Shown here: positions 1 through 5,806 of the stretch, in pieces | How positions within the stretch are numbered: position 1 is the stretch's first letter | Layout: each line of letters opens with the position of its first letter | Notes under the pieces: generated by a model | The model's input: the letters and a program-made list of their open reading frames with translations, nothing else | Database searches by the model: none | What the model was told of the DNA's origin: nothing | Translations under genes and position numbers: made by a program | DNA from: Clostridia bacterium | GTDB lineage: Bacteria > Bacillota > Clostridia > Oscillospirales > CAG-272 | Direction: 5' to 3' | NCBI GenBank assembly: GCA_017408535.1 | Contig: JAFQUL010000069.1 | Span: 1-11,364, forward strand | Length of the DNA: 11,364 bases

Positions 1-1
1 A

Positions 2-697
2 TCTCAGCTTGAAAGAATGCCTAAGCTTGGCGTTGGTAAGAAGCGCGGTCTTCTCCTTGAGTGGGCAGACGAGTATGAGGAAAGATTCCCCGATCACAGA
101 CACTTCTCTCACCTTTGGAGCGTATATCCCGCTGACTTCCTTGACGAGACTCAGCCCGAGCTCTTTGAGGCAGCAAGACGTTCTCTTGACGAGAGACTCA
201 GCCACGGCGGCGGTCACACCGGTTGGAGCCGTTCCTGGACCGCTTGTCTGTACGCTCGTTTCGGCGACAGTGAGAAGTGCTGGGAGCACCTCACCGCTCT
301 TATCCGTGACTTTGCTACCCTTTCTCTGCTTGACCTTCATCCGCCGCGTATCTTCCAGATAGACGGTAACTTCGGCGGTACTGCAGCCATCGTTGAGATG
401 CTTATGCAGTCCTACCACAGCATTATCGATCTTCTCCCTGCCCTTCCCGCGGCTTGGCCTGACGGTAAGGTAACCGGTCTCCGTGCAAGAAGCGGTTATA
501 TCGTAGATATTACCTGGAAGAACGGTGCTCTTGATTTTGCTGAGATCACCTCTACCGTCGGCGGCGAGTGTAAGCTTTCCGCACGTGCGGCATACAAGGT
601 GACCTGCGACGGCAAAGAAATTGAGACTGCTCCCTTCGACCGCGGTGTATCCTTCATGACTGAAAAGGATAAGACCTACAAGATTACTCTTGCTTAA
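2..697 (+). CDS. GH95 alpha-L-fucosidase/galactosidase family protein, C-terminal part (5' end outside window)
   Basis: The frame is open from base 2 and ends at TAA 695-697, so only the last ~231 codons are present. Family members are usually ~750-800 residues, so roughly two thirds lies upstream. GH95 signatures, numbered from the Met codon at base 17: HRHFSHL (27-33), GGHTGWSRSW (65-74) and FQIDGNFGGT (113-122), then a beta-rich C-terminal domain from about residue 140. By family knowledge GH95 enzymes are inverting glycosidases that release alpha-1,2-L-fucose (some act on L-galactose) from host or plant glycans; the Asp of QIDGNFG probably belongs to the active-site network. The catalytic acid and the Asn pair lie outside the window, so activity cannot be judged. 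Codons are strongly biased (CTT, GAC, CGT, AAG, GGT) and GC is clearly higher than in later genes, which suggests high expression. The Met at base 17 is internal, not the start. Location (secreted or cytoplasmic) cannot be told. Confidence 0.93.
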   Translation, partial: SQLERMPKLGVGKKRGLLLEWADEYEERFPDHRHFSHLWSVYPADFLDETQPELFEAARRSLDERLSHGGGHTGWSRSWTACLYARFGDSEKCWEHLTALIRDFATLSLLDLHPPRIFQIDGNFGGTAAIVEMLMQSYHSIIDLLPALPAAWPDGKVTGLRARSGYIVDITWKNGALDFAEITSTVGGECKLSARAAYKVTCDGKEIETAPFDRGVSFMTEKDKTYKITLA

Positions 698-711
698 GTA
701 AATAAGTAATC

Positions 712-752
712 AATAAAAAAGATCCTCTTGGCGTACCTGCGATAAAGCAGGT
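712..752 (+). repeat. Bipartite 3' motif, copy 1 (inverted relative to copy 2 at 1764-1806)
   Basis: AATAAAAAAGATCCTC (712-727), a 14-nt variable segment, then ATAAAGCAGGT (742-752). The same two blocks occur in the same order on the minus strand at 1806-1791 and 1774-1764, separated by 16 nt. Each copy begins just after a stop codon: 14 nt after the GH95 stop here, and 6 nt after the MBOAT stop there. In this copy the second block forms part of the terminator hairpin. Seen directly: 27 identical bases in two blocks. Inferred: a duplicated terminator-type repeat, or the ends of an inserted segment. Confidence 0.6.
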
Positions 753-774
753 ACGCCAATTCATTATTTTTATG
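728..774 (+). terminator. Rho-independent terminator of the GH95 gene
   Basis: A perfect 13-bp stem, 728-740 TTGGCGTACCTGC with 747-759 GCAGGTACGCCAA, around the 6-nt loop GATAAA. A T-rich tail with ATTTTTAT follows at about 766-774. It lies 30 nt after the GH95 stop. An A-tract upstream (715-720) could give weak function on the other strand. Confidence 0.85.
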
Positions 775-801
775 CTTTGCTGCATATCGTGTTGGTAGGA
801 G

Positions 802-825
802 CGCGCACAAGTCAAGCGCGTTTTT
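802..825 (+). terminator. Possible weak second terminator
   Basis: CGCGC (802-806) can pair with GCGCG (816-820) around a 9-nt loop, followed directly by TTTTT (821-825). The stem is only 5 bp of GC, extendable by a wobble and an A-T pair. It could back up the terminator at 728-774 just before the XRE promoter, or be chance. Confidence 0.3.
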
Positions 826-843
826 AGTTCAAGTAACAGTACA

Positions 844-872
844 TAGACATTACCTTTCGACTATACTATAAT
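844..872 (+). promoter_or_regulatory. SigA-type promoter of the XRE regulator gene
   Basis: -35 TAGACA (844-849), a 17-bp spacer and -10 TATAAT (867-872), 5/6 and 6/6 to consensus, predict a start near 879 and a ~40-nt leader. The imperfect palindrome CAGGAGGCCGCCTG (880-893, GGCC core) lies exactly at the predicted transcript start, where an autoregulatory operator could sit; that role is inference. Confidence 0.75.
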
Positions 873-917
873 AAAAGCACAGGAGGCCGCCTGCAATACA
901 GATTTGGAGGAATTTTT

Positions 918-1529
918 ATGACTTTGGGAGAAAAAATCAAAAAATTACGTGTAGAAAACAATTGGACTCAAGAAAAATTTGCAGAAATGATGGGAGTTTC
1001 CGCGCAAGCTGTAAGCCGTTGGGAAACCGATTCATCAATGCCCGATATTTCAATGTTAGCACCCATTGCCTACACATTTAACGTGTCCTGTGATTATTTG
1101 CTTGGAGTGGATTTGAATAGCAAAGAAAAGGATATTTTCAGAATCAGAAAAGAGGCGTGGGAATCCATTGTTGGAGAAAATTCGAATAAATGGGTGAACG
1201 CTTATAACATGATAATAGAAGGGCTAAAGCAGTATCCTGATAGTTGGATATTAAAAGATAGCCTTATTCATTTTTTAGCTGTTCTTGCTATGCCAAAGCA
1301 TAATGAGGATTATCTTTCGGTGGGCAAGGAGTTAAATCAAATTTGCGAGGATATACTTGCAAAATGTCCGATTCAAAAATATCGATACAATGCCATTTAC
1401 CATTTATGTGGTGCCGCAGCAGCAACAAACAATCGCGAAAGAGCTATGGAATTGGCAAAAGCTATGCCTAAGCAATATCAATGTCAAGAGGAATTGCTCA
1501 AACGAATAGGTGTGGATTTTGAAAGCTAA
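918..1529 (+). CDS. XRE-family helix-turn-helix regulator with helical C-terminal region, probably shorter than its relatives
   Basis: 203 residues. GGAGG at 906-910 lies 7 nt before ATG 918, which fixes the start. Residues 1-60 are a classic HTH_3 domain: GEKIKKLRVENNWTQEKFAE, then GVSAQAVSRWE as turn and recognition helix, then the LAPIAYTFNVSCDYLLGVD closing segment. From about residue 65 the protein is helical and TPR-like. Clostridial relatives I recall share this plan and the closing AMELAKAMPKQY...QEELL segment, but usually continue well beyond it; here the protein stops 10 residues later, so a C-terminal truncation is plausible. DNA binding is well supported, the ligand or partner is unknown. 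Hand counts of sample lines gave about 30-43% GC, lower than its neighbours, and the gene lies alone between motif-bearing repeats; both hint at acquisition. Targets may include its own promoter (palindrome at 880-893) or nearby genes. Confidence 0.9.
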   Translation: MTLGEKIKKLRVENNWTQEKFAEMMGVSAQAVSRWETDSSMPDISMLAPIAYTFNVSCDYLLGVDLNSKEKDIFRIRKEAWESIVGENSNKWVNAYNMIIEGLKQYPDSWILKDSLIHFLAVLAMPKHNEDYLSVGKELNQICEDILAKCPIQKYRYNAIYHLCGAAAATNNRERAMELAKAMPKQYQCQEELLKRIGVDFES

Positions 1530-1532
1530 TTT

Positions 1533-1578
1533 TGCTTTTGTGTCCGCAAAAGCAGTGCTTGTCAGGAAAATTGACAAG
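1533..1578. other. Tandem hairpins directly after the XRE gene
   Basis: Two perfect stem-loops begin 4 nt after the XRE stop: TGCTTTTG (1533-1540) with CAAAAGCA (1547-1554), 8 bp and 6-nt loop; and CTTGTCA (1558-1564) with TGACAAG (1572-1578), 7 bp and 7-nt loop. Neither is followed by a T-tract, so they look like 3' stabilisers or remnants of a palindromic repeat rather than terminators. Confidence 0.5.
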
Positions 1579-1630
1579 GCATAGATGAACATAAAAGAAA
1601 GGCTCGGCTCATTACCGCCCGACAGTATGG

Positions 1631-1665
1631 AAAAGGAGTACGAACAATTTGTTCGTACTCCTTTT
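1631..1665. terminator. Near-perfect 35-nt palindrome, likely bidirectional terminator
   Basis: A 17-nt arm (1631-1647, beginning AAAAGGAGTACG), one central T (1648) and the exact inverted arm (1649-1665, ending CGTACTCCTTTT). The core GGAGTACGAACA/TGTTCGTACTCC folds into a long stem with a 3-nt minimum loop, with A4 on one side and T4 on the other, so it could terminate in both directions. It fits the end of the XRE transcript (+) and of the MBOAT operon (-), which converge here. The perfect length is more than termination needs, so a recombination or protein-binding site is possible. Confidence 0.6.
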
Positions 1666-1666
1666 G

Positions 1667-1747
1667 TTGTAGGGCGGGGGTTTATCTCCCGCCGTTTTCT
1701 TTGCATATATCGTTTGTTTTCGGCGGCAGCAAGCCACCGCCCTACAA
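1667..1747. repeat. 81-bp MITE/REP-like palindromic element
   Basis: Terminal inverted repeats TTGTAGGGCGG (1667-1677) and CCGCCCTACAA (1737-1747) match over all 11 bp. Inside are two GC-rich hairpins: GGCGGG (1673-1678) with CCCGCC (1688-1693), and GGCGG (1722-1726) with CCGCC (1737-1741). They are joined by a pyrimidine-rich, AT-rich centre. The whole can fold as a cruciform with two side arms. This is the build of non-coding miniature inverted-repeat or REP/BIME elements, and similar GTAGGGCGGG-ended intergenic repeats are, as I recall, common in gut Clostridia (not checked). No clear target-site duplication is visible. It is probably non-autonomous and moved by a transposase elsewhere. 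Confidence 0.6.
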
Positions 1748-1763
1748 GGTTGCGGTAGGTAAA

Positions 1764-1806
1764 ACCTGCTTTATGGAAGGCGCCCCTTCCGAGGATCTTT
1801 TTTATT
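1764..1806 (-). repeat. Bipartite 3' motif, copy 2, following the MBOAT gene
   Basis: Read on the minus strand: AATAAAAAAGATCCTC (1806-1791), then a 16-nt hairpin GGAAGG-GGCG-CCTTCC (1790-1775), then ATAAAGCAGGT (1774-1764). Both outer blocks are identical to copy 1 at 712-752. The hairpin has no T-tract after it on the minus strand, so it is not a standard terminator for the MBOAT operon. On the plus strand six T's follow the stem after a 7-nt gap, so weak plus-strand termination is possible. Confidence 0.6.
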
Positions 1807-1812
1807 TGCTTA

Positions 1813-3267
1813 TCAGAATCTGAAGTAAATAAAGGGATTATATGCACCGAGGGCAAGCTGTACGGTACAAAGGAAGAGTATAGCGAACACAGCCACGTCA
1901 TAGGCTACCGCCGCCGCGGTGGGAAGCTCCCCGTTACCCTTCTGGGTAAGCTTTTCCTTTATCTTCTTTGCAATAGGTGTACTGAATATCACTGCCGCAG
2001 CAAGAGCTATAAGGAATACGGTATTTACGTCAGAGTGCTGAAGGAGAAGAACTGCATTTGTATCTCCTGTACCGAATCTTCCGTAAGCACCGAACATTGC
2101 CTTGGTATACTCAAGTATACCGCCGACCGATTCCTGAGTAAATATCACCCAGCCGAATACTACAAAAAACAGAGTAAGTATGTGAGAGAACACCTTGCTA
2201 TGTTCAAAGAGCTTAAGCAAGAATACCTTCTCAATAACAAGAAGCAATCCGAAATACAGACCCCAGATAACAAAGTTCCAGGATGCACCGTGCCAAAGAC
2301 CGGTTGCGAACCATACTATGAAGATATTAAGAAGCCAACGGGGCTTTGATACACGGCTGCCGCCAAGGGGTATGTAAATATAGTCACGGAAGAAAGTGGA
2401 CATTGAAATATGCCAGCGTCTCCAAAAGTCGGTAACAGAACGGGCAATGTAAGGATAGTTGAAGTTTTCAAGATAATGGAAGCCCATCATTCTGCCCATA
2501 CCGATAGCCATATCTGAGTAGCCGGAGAAGTCAAAGAATATCTGGAAGGTATAGGCAATTATTGCCACCCATGAGCCAAGCATTCCGAGGGATGAAGGAG
2601 CGTGCATAAAAAGTGCATCCGCGGTCTGTGCCATTATGTTGGCAATAAGAGTTTTTTTGCCGAGACCGATGATAAACCTGCGTGCACCTGCGGCAAAATC
2701 GTCAAGTGTTTCTTTGCGCTGGTTAAGTTCAGCCGCAACTGTCTCGTATCTTACAACGGGACCGGCTATAAGCTGGGGGAACATAGCAACGTAAGCACCG
2801 AAGTTGATAATATTCTTCTGCGCCTTCACTTTTCCACGGTAAACATCAATGGAATATGACATAGTCTGGAAGGTATAGAAGGAGATACCTATAGGCATTA
2901 TTATCTCAGGTATCGGTATAGCAACACCGGGTATAGAATTTATGCTTGTCAGTATCATGCCGAGATATTTGAATATTGAAAGCAGTCCCAGATTGCCGAT
3001 GAGAGAAATCGTAAGGAATATTCTTTTTTTCAGAACGCTTCCTTCTTCCGTTCCCTTCTCTATCATTCTTCCGCAGACGTAGTCAAGGATGGTGGAATAA
3101 AACATAAGGATTATATAAATCGGCTCTCCCCATGCATAAAACACCAGAGAAAACAGGAAGAGAACTACATTCTTTCCCTTCGTACCAAAGAAATGTCCTA
3201 CTGCATAGTAGGTAAGGAAAAACAAGGGCAAAAAAGCAAATACAAAAGGCAAATATGCAAATACCAT
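1813..3267 (-). CDS. MBOAT-family membrane O-acyltransferase (AlgI-like)
   Basis: 484 residues, the usual AlgI length, with about 11 hydrophobic segments. Signature motifs: FWRRWHISMSTFFRDYIYIPLGG (281-303) and GLWHGASWNFVIWG (323-336). The invariant His of MBOAT enzymes is His326; His286 is the second conserved one. The QLIAGPVVRY segment (165-174) and FFDFSGYSDMAIG (244-256) are also typical. By family knowledge such proteins sit in the cytoplasmic membrane and pass acetyl groups from a cytoplasmic donor to an extracytoplasmic partner that O-acetylates a polysaccharide; the partner here is the gene upstream. GGGGGTGA lies 8 nt before ATG 3267, and the gap to the upstream stop is 18 nt, so the two are co-transcribed from the promoter at 4743. 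The substrate (exopolysaccharide, teichoic acid or peptidoglycan-linked glycan) is not evident, as no glycosyltransferases are in view. Confidence 0.93.
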   Translation of the reverse strand: MVFAYLPFVFAFLPLFFLTYYAVGHFFGTKGKNVVLFLFSLVFYAWGEPIYIILMFYSTILDYVCGRMIEKGTEEGSVLKKRIFLTISLIGNLGLLSIFKYLGMILTSINSIPGVAIPIPEIIMPIGISFYTFQTMSYSIDVYRGKVKAQKNIINFGAYVAMFPQLIAGPVVRYETVAAELNQRKETLDDFAAGARRFIIGLGKKTLIANIMAQTADALFMHAPSSLGMLGSWVAIIAYTFQIFFDFSGYSDMAIGMGRMMGFHYLENFNYPYIARSVTDFWRRWHISMSTFFRDYIYIPLGGSRVSKPRWLLNIFIVWFATGLWHGASWNFVIWGLYFGLLLVIEKVFLLKLFEHSKVFSHILTLFFVVFGWVIFTQESVGGILEYTKAMFGAYGRFGTGDTNAVLLLQHSDVNTVFLIALAAAVIFSTPIAKKIKEKLTQKGNGELPTAAAVAYDVAVFAILFLCTVQLALGAYNPFIYFRF

Positions 3268-3285
3268 AAATCACTTCACCCCCGT

Positions 3286-4683
3286 TTAATAAAGATTAAG
3301 AAGCGAATCGTCGAAATAATCGCAGTATACTCTGCTGCTTATCTGAAGCAGCAATACGTCGGTAATCCCATACTCACTTATAAGATCCTCGTATTTATAC
3401 TCCGGCATTTCAAAGTTGTTATCAACGTATCTTATATAGGTATTATCAAAATGTGACGCCAATGCCTCAAGCAGAGGAGGTGAATACGAGTCACCGATTA
3501 TCAGAAGATTTCGTCCGGTATTATTCTCGGGATAAACGACCTTCTTTGAAATACGGTAGAACTGCATATAATGGTTGTAGCTCTTCTCTGTATTCTGTAA
3601 TTTGTTGTTGTAAAGGAAAAATGACTTTTCGATAGTATTAGTTCCACCGTAGGATATGGCGGAGTCACGAGTCACGGTATGTGAGGCAAGCGGGAACTTC
3701 GCCGCAGCAAAAATATCGTACAGGCTATAGTCTGAAAGGGCAAGATCTATAGAGCCATACATTTTCACCTCATTATCGAAGGTATGTATCTCCGGCTCCA
3801 TTATTTCAAGATCGGGATAATTTTCCTTAAACATCGTGGCGATGCGGTTATATCCCTCTGTATAACCATTAACGTTCCAGTGGTGATCGGTACGGTAATA
3901 TTTGTTCAGCTTATCCTCATAGCTGTCGATCCTGACGTAGTCATACTGAATGCCATCGTCAAGCCGGTCAAGGAAGCTTGTGAATATATTGTGCTTTGAT
4001 TCAGAGGGTATAAGATTCTTAAATACTTCAGAATCCTCAAAGCACGTGACCGGGAATACGTACCAGTTTACCTCAGGCACACGTGAAGCAAAGTCATTTA
4101 TCTTAGCCGCTTGAATCTCCATCTTATCATAAAGCTCGCTCTGACTCTTTCCGGGTACACGGGCATAGAACTCCTCGTTTTCTCCGTTTTCCTCAAGCTG
4201 TACCGATACCTTATAGTATCTGTAGAAAACGTCATCGTCAAGGTATTCTGCCTTTGCCACGGGAGTAAATTTCGGTTCTTCAGGAACAGGCTCTGCGGTC
4301 GTATCTCCGGTACCGCTGTCCTGTGGCTTATCCGGCTCGACCGGAGGAGCTATAACGGCAAGCTCATTTCCCTTTTCAAGGAGATATGCCGCAAAGGGGC
4401 GGTTAAGAGCAAACTCGGTGCTCTTAGCAACAGATGTTATTCCAACATAAAAAGGGATATAGTTGGTGTAGATATCAGCTACGTCTCTTTTGCCCTCTTC
4501 GATGGCGTTAAAGAGCGGTGCACCGAAGCTACCTTCCTCATACACCTTTTCTACTTCGATGATGTTACCGACGTTAGCGGTCTTTACTATTCCCGCATGA
4601 GTCAGAGCCGCATTAAGAGGAGCGGACACCATTACCAGAAGTATAAAGGCACAGAACAGACCTACGAATATCTTATTTCGCAA
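3286..4683 (-). CDS. DHHW-motif, SGNH-type extracytoplasmic acetyltransferase partner (AlgJ/AlgX-like)
   Basis: 465 residues from the TTG at 4683. The frame stays open to 4743, but that part holds the promoter (-10 at 4720-4715), so it is not translated from this transcript. TTG 4683 is preceded by AAGGTGG (4695-4689) with 5-nt spacing, which decides the start. Residues 4-25 form a signal anchor after RNK. A Pro/Glu/Asp-rich linker spans about 113-138. The family mark TDHHWN (265-270) and a late GDSYS (397-401) give a likely catalytic set Asp266/His268/Ser399, like the DxH and Ser of AlgJ/AlgX. The protein should face outside the membrane, take acetyl groups delivered by the MBOAT protein encoded 18 nt downstream, and place them on a surface polymer. 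Alternative: it binds glycan without catalysing transfer. Confidence 0.88.
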   Translation of the reverse strand: MRNKIFVGLFCAFILLVMVSAPLNAALTHAGIVKTANVGNIIEVEKVYEEGSFGAPLFNAIEEGKRDVADIYTNYIPFYVGITSVAKSTEFALNRPFAAYLLEKGNELAVIAPPVEPDKPQDSGTGDTTAEPVPEEPKFTPVAKAEYLDDDVFYRYYKVSVQLEENGENEEFYARVPGKSQSELYDKMEIQAAKINDFASRVPEVNWYVFPVTCFEDSEVFKNLIPSESKHNIFTSFLDRLDDGIQYDYVRIDSYEDKLNKYYRTDHHWNVNGYTEGYNRIATMFKENYPDLEIMEPEIHTFDNEVKMYGSIDLALSDYSLYDIFAAAKFPLASHTVTRDSAISYGGTNTIEKSFFLYNNKLQNTEKSYNHYMQFYRISKKVVYPENNTGRNLLIIGDSYSPPLLEALASHFDNTYIRYVDNNFEMPEYKYEDLISEYGITDVLLLQISSRVYCDYFDDSLLNLY

Positions 4684-4714
4684 ACACTCCACCTTCTCTG
4701 TTTTTTTTATTTGA

Positions 4715-4743
4715 ATTATAACATAGAGATACTCAAAAATCAA
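4715..4743 (-). promoter_or_regulatory. Promoter of the O-acetylation operon
   Basis: Minus strand: -35 TTGATT (4743-4738), 17-bp spacer, -10 TATAAT (4720-4715). The transcript should start near 4708, leaving a ~25-nt leader before the TTG start at 4683. It is divergent from the leader-ORF promoter; the two -35 boxes are 39 bp apart with AT-rich DNA between them. Confidence 0.75.
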
Positions 4744-4782
4744 CGAATGTTTATATATTATAACAATTTTTTACATCTTATG

Positions 4783-4811
4783 TTGACTACTGCGAAGTTT
4801 AGTGCTACAAT
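4783..4811 (+). promoter_or_regulatory. Promoter of the leader ORF / nucleoside phosphorylase operon
   Basis: -35 TTGACT (4783-4788), 17-bp spacer, -10 TACAAT (4806-4811), each 5/6 to consensus. The predicted start is near 4818. The transcript would carry a ~210-nt leader before the phosphorylase ATG at 5030, holding a small ORF and a terminator. Confidence 0.75.
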
Positions 4812-4842
4812 CTTACACAATAAATTACTAAGGAGTTCGGCT

Positions 4843-4947
4843 ATGACAGCACTTTATTCACTCACTGTCATGAATAACGTGAAAATGCACGATAATAAGC
4901 AGATGCTTTTATCGGGCTTGTATCGTCGTACCCAAAAAGCGGTATAA
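4843..4947 (+). CDS. 34-aa leader peptide, probable regulatory ORF of an attenuator
   Basis: ATG 4843 to TAA 4945-4947. AAGGAG (4830-4835) lies 7 nt before the ATG, as good a ribosome site as that of any real gene here, and the ORF sits between a strong promoter and a terminator. The peptide begins MTALYSLTVMNNVKM and ends YRRTQKAV. It has no signal sequence and no run of one amino acid codon, which argues against classic amino-acid attenuation. Its coding RNA folds into a hairpin at 4890-4914 (CGATAA, bulged T, AAGC, loop AGAT, GCTT, TTATCG). Just after it, CTTGTA (4917-4922) and GTACC (4928-4932) are each complementary to part of the terminator's 5' arm. A ribosome stalled early would leave these free to block the terminator; one that finishes the ORF would cover them. 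That logic is inference; the parts are seen. I do not recognise the peptide. A functional small protein is the alternative. Confidence 0.65.
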   Translation: MTALYSLTVMNNVKMHDNKQMLLSGLYRRTQKAV

Positions 4948-4970
4948 CAATATCGGAACACGGTAATTAC

Positions 4971-5009
4971 GGTACAAGTCGGAGTTTATCTCCTTCTTGT
5001 ACCTTTTTT
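4971..5009 (+). terminator. Intrinsic terminator in the leader, probable attenuator
   Basis: Stem GGTACAAG (4971-4978) with CTTGTACC (4996-5003), a 2x2 internal loop, then an inner stem GGAG (4981-4984) with CTCC (4990-4993) and loop TTTAT, followed at once by six T's (5004-5009). It comes after the leader ORF and only 7 nt before the AAGGAGG of the phosphorylase. No promoter is evident between it and ATG 5030, so transcription of the downstream genes must pass it. That position makes it a conditional terminator rather than an operon end. Confidence 0.75.
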
Positions 5010-5029
5010 ATTTCTAAGGAGGAAAAAAG

Positions 5030-5803
5030 ATGAGCATTATTAAAAATGATATACCCATCCTTGAGTTCGACAGCGAAAAAACAGCGGTCATTATGCCAAC
5101 GCATGAAAAGCTCGATATTTCCCTGCCCCGCAAGGCAGTGTTCGCATTTCTCGGAGACAAGATAGATGAATATGCAAAAAAAGCAGGCGGTAAAAAGGTC
5201 GGAGCATTTATATCCGCAACGGGAGAGTTCCCGGTCTATATTATCGATCACAGAGGAGAGGAGATATGTCTGTGTAAAGCCCCGGTTGGATCTGCGGCAG
5301 CTGCACAGCTTCTTGACTGGCTTATAGGGTACGGAGTTCGTCATGTGCTGTCAGCCGGGTCATGCGGAGCACTAAAGGATTTTCCCGAAAATATTTTTTT
5401 GGTTCCGCAGAAGGCTCTGCGGGACGAAGGAACATCCTATCACTACCTTCCCCCGTCACGTTACGTGCAGATCGATGAAAGAGCCAAAGCAGCAATAAAA
5501 AAGGGACTTGAGTCTTACAGGATCGCATATAGAGAAACCGTTACCTGGTCAACAGACGGCTTTTACAGAGAGACACCGGACAAGGTGAAATACAGAGTGG
5601 ACGAGGGATGCGAGGTTGTTGAAATGGAGTGTTCCGCTCTTGCCGCAGTAGCAAAACTCAGAGGCGCGGTCTGGGGATGCATCCTGTATACCGCCGATAC
5701 ACTTGCGCAACCCGAAAAATACGCAGAAAGAGATTGGGGACAAAGTTCAACAGACCTTGCGCTCAAAATATGTCTCGACTCAGTTATCGAAATAAAGGAG
5801 TAA
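5030..5803 (+). CDS. Nucleoside phosphorylase (PNP/UDP family 1)
   Basis: 257 residues, normal for the hexameric PNP/uridine phosphorylase family. AAGGAGG (5016-5022) with 7-nt spacing fixes ATG 5030. Motifs: GSAAAAQLLDWLIGYGVRHVLSAGSCGAL (87-115), the phosphate/base-binding glycine-rich segment; RDEGTSYHYLPP (131-142); VEMECSALAAVA (197-208), with the EME that binds the ribose hydroxyls; and TAD (221-223), with Asp223 at the place of the usual catalytic Asp. By family these enzymes split nucleosides with phosphate into free base and ribose-1-phosphate in the cytoplasm. Which nucleoside cannot be read from the sequence. It is first in an operon with the GNAT gene 3 nt downstream, behind the leader ORF and terminator. 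That control is unusual for simple salvage and leaves open a role on a modified or toxic nucleoside. Confidence 0.9.
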   Translation: MSIIKNDIPILEFDSEKTAVIMPTHEKLDISLPRKAVFAFLGDKIDEYAKKAGGKKVGAFISATGEFPVYIIDHRGEEICLCKAPVGSAAAAQLLDWLIGYGVRHVLSAGSCGALKDFPENIFLVPQKALRDEGTSYHYLPPSRYVQIDERAKAAIKKGLESYRIAYRETVTWSTDGFYRETPDKVKYRVDEGCEVVEMECSALAAVAKLRGAVWGCILYTADTLAQPEKYAERDWGQSSTDLALKICLDSVIEIKE

Positions 5804-5806
5804 AAA

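Noticed and set aside
1667..1747. Considered a riboswitch or small structured RNA because of the two hairpins.
   Set aside because: It lies at converging 3' ends rather than upstream of a gene, and the perfect terminal repeats fit a palindromic repeat element better.
1585..1758. A 57-codon open frame (begins MNIKERLGSLPPDSME) after the XRE gene, with AAGG 5 nt before the ATG.
   Set aside because: The second half runs through the 17-bp palindrome and the MITE-like element and translates to low-complexity Arg/Ala-rich sequence. At most the first ~15 codons could be the remnant of a gene; I do not recognise it.
1404..1901. Minus-strand open frame of 165 codons.
   Set aside because: It overlaps the XRE 3' end, the palindromes and the MBOAT 3' end in the wrong frame, has no ribosome site and has Cys/Phe/Leu-rich composition typical of an antisense shadow.
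3376..3390. AAGATCCTCG inside the DHHW gene, like part of the 3' motif at 712-727.
   Set aside because: Only about 9 bases match, the A-run and second block are missing, and it lies within a coding region; chance.
4111..4947. Plus-strand frame of 278 codons antisense to the DHHW gene, sharing its stop with the leader ORF.
   Set aside because: Most of it is antisense to a clearly coding gene. Only the last 34 codons, with their own promoter and RBS at 4830, are credible.
4967..5344. Minus-strand frame of 125 codons across the attenuator and the phosphorylase start.
   Set aside because: Antisense to a well-supported gene, no ribosome site, Cys-rich translation with no family likeness.
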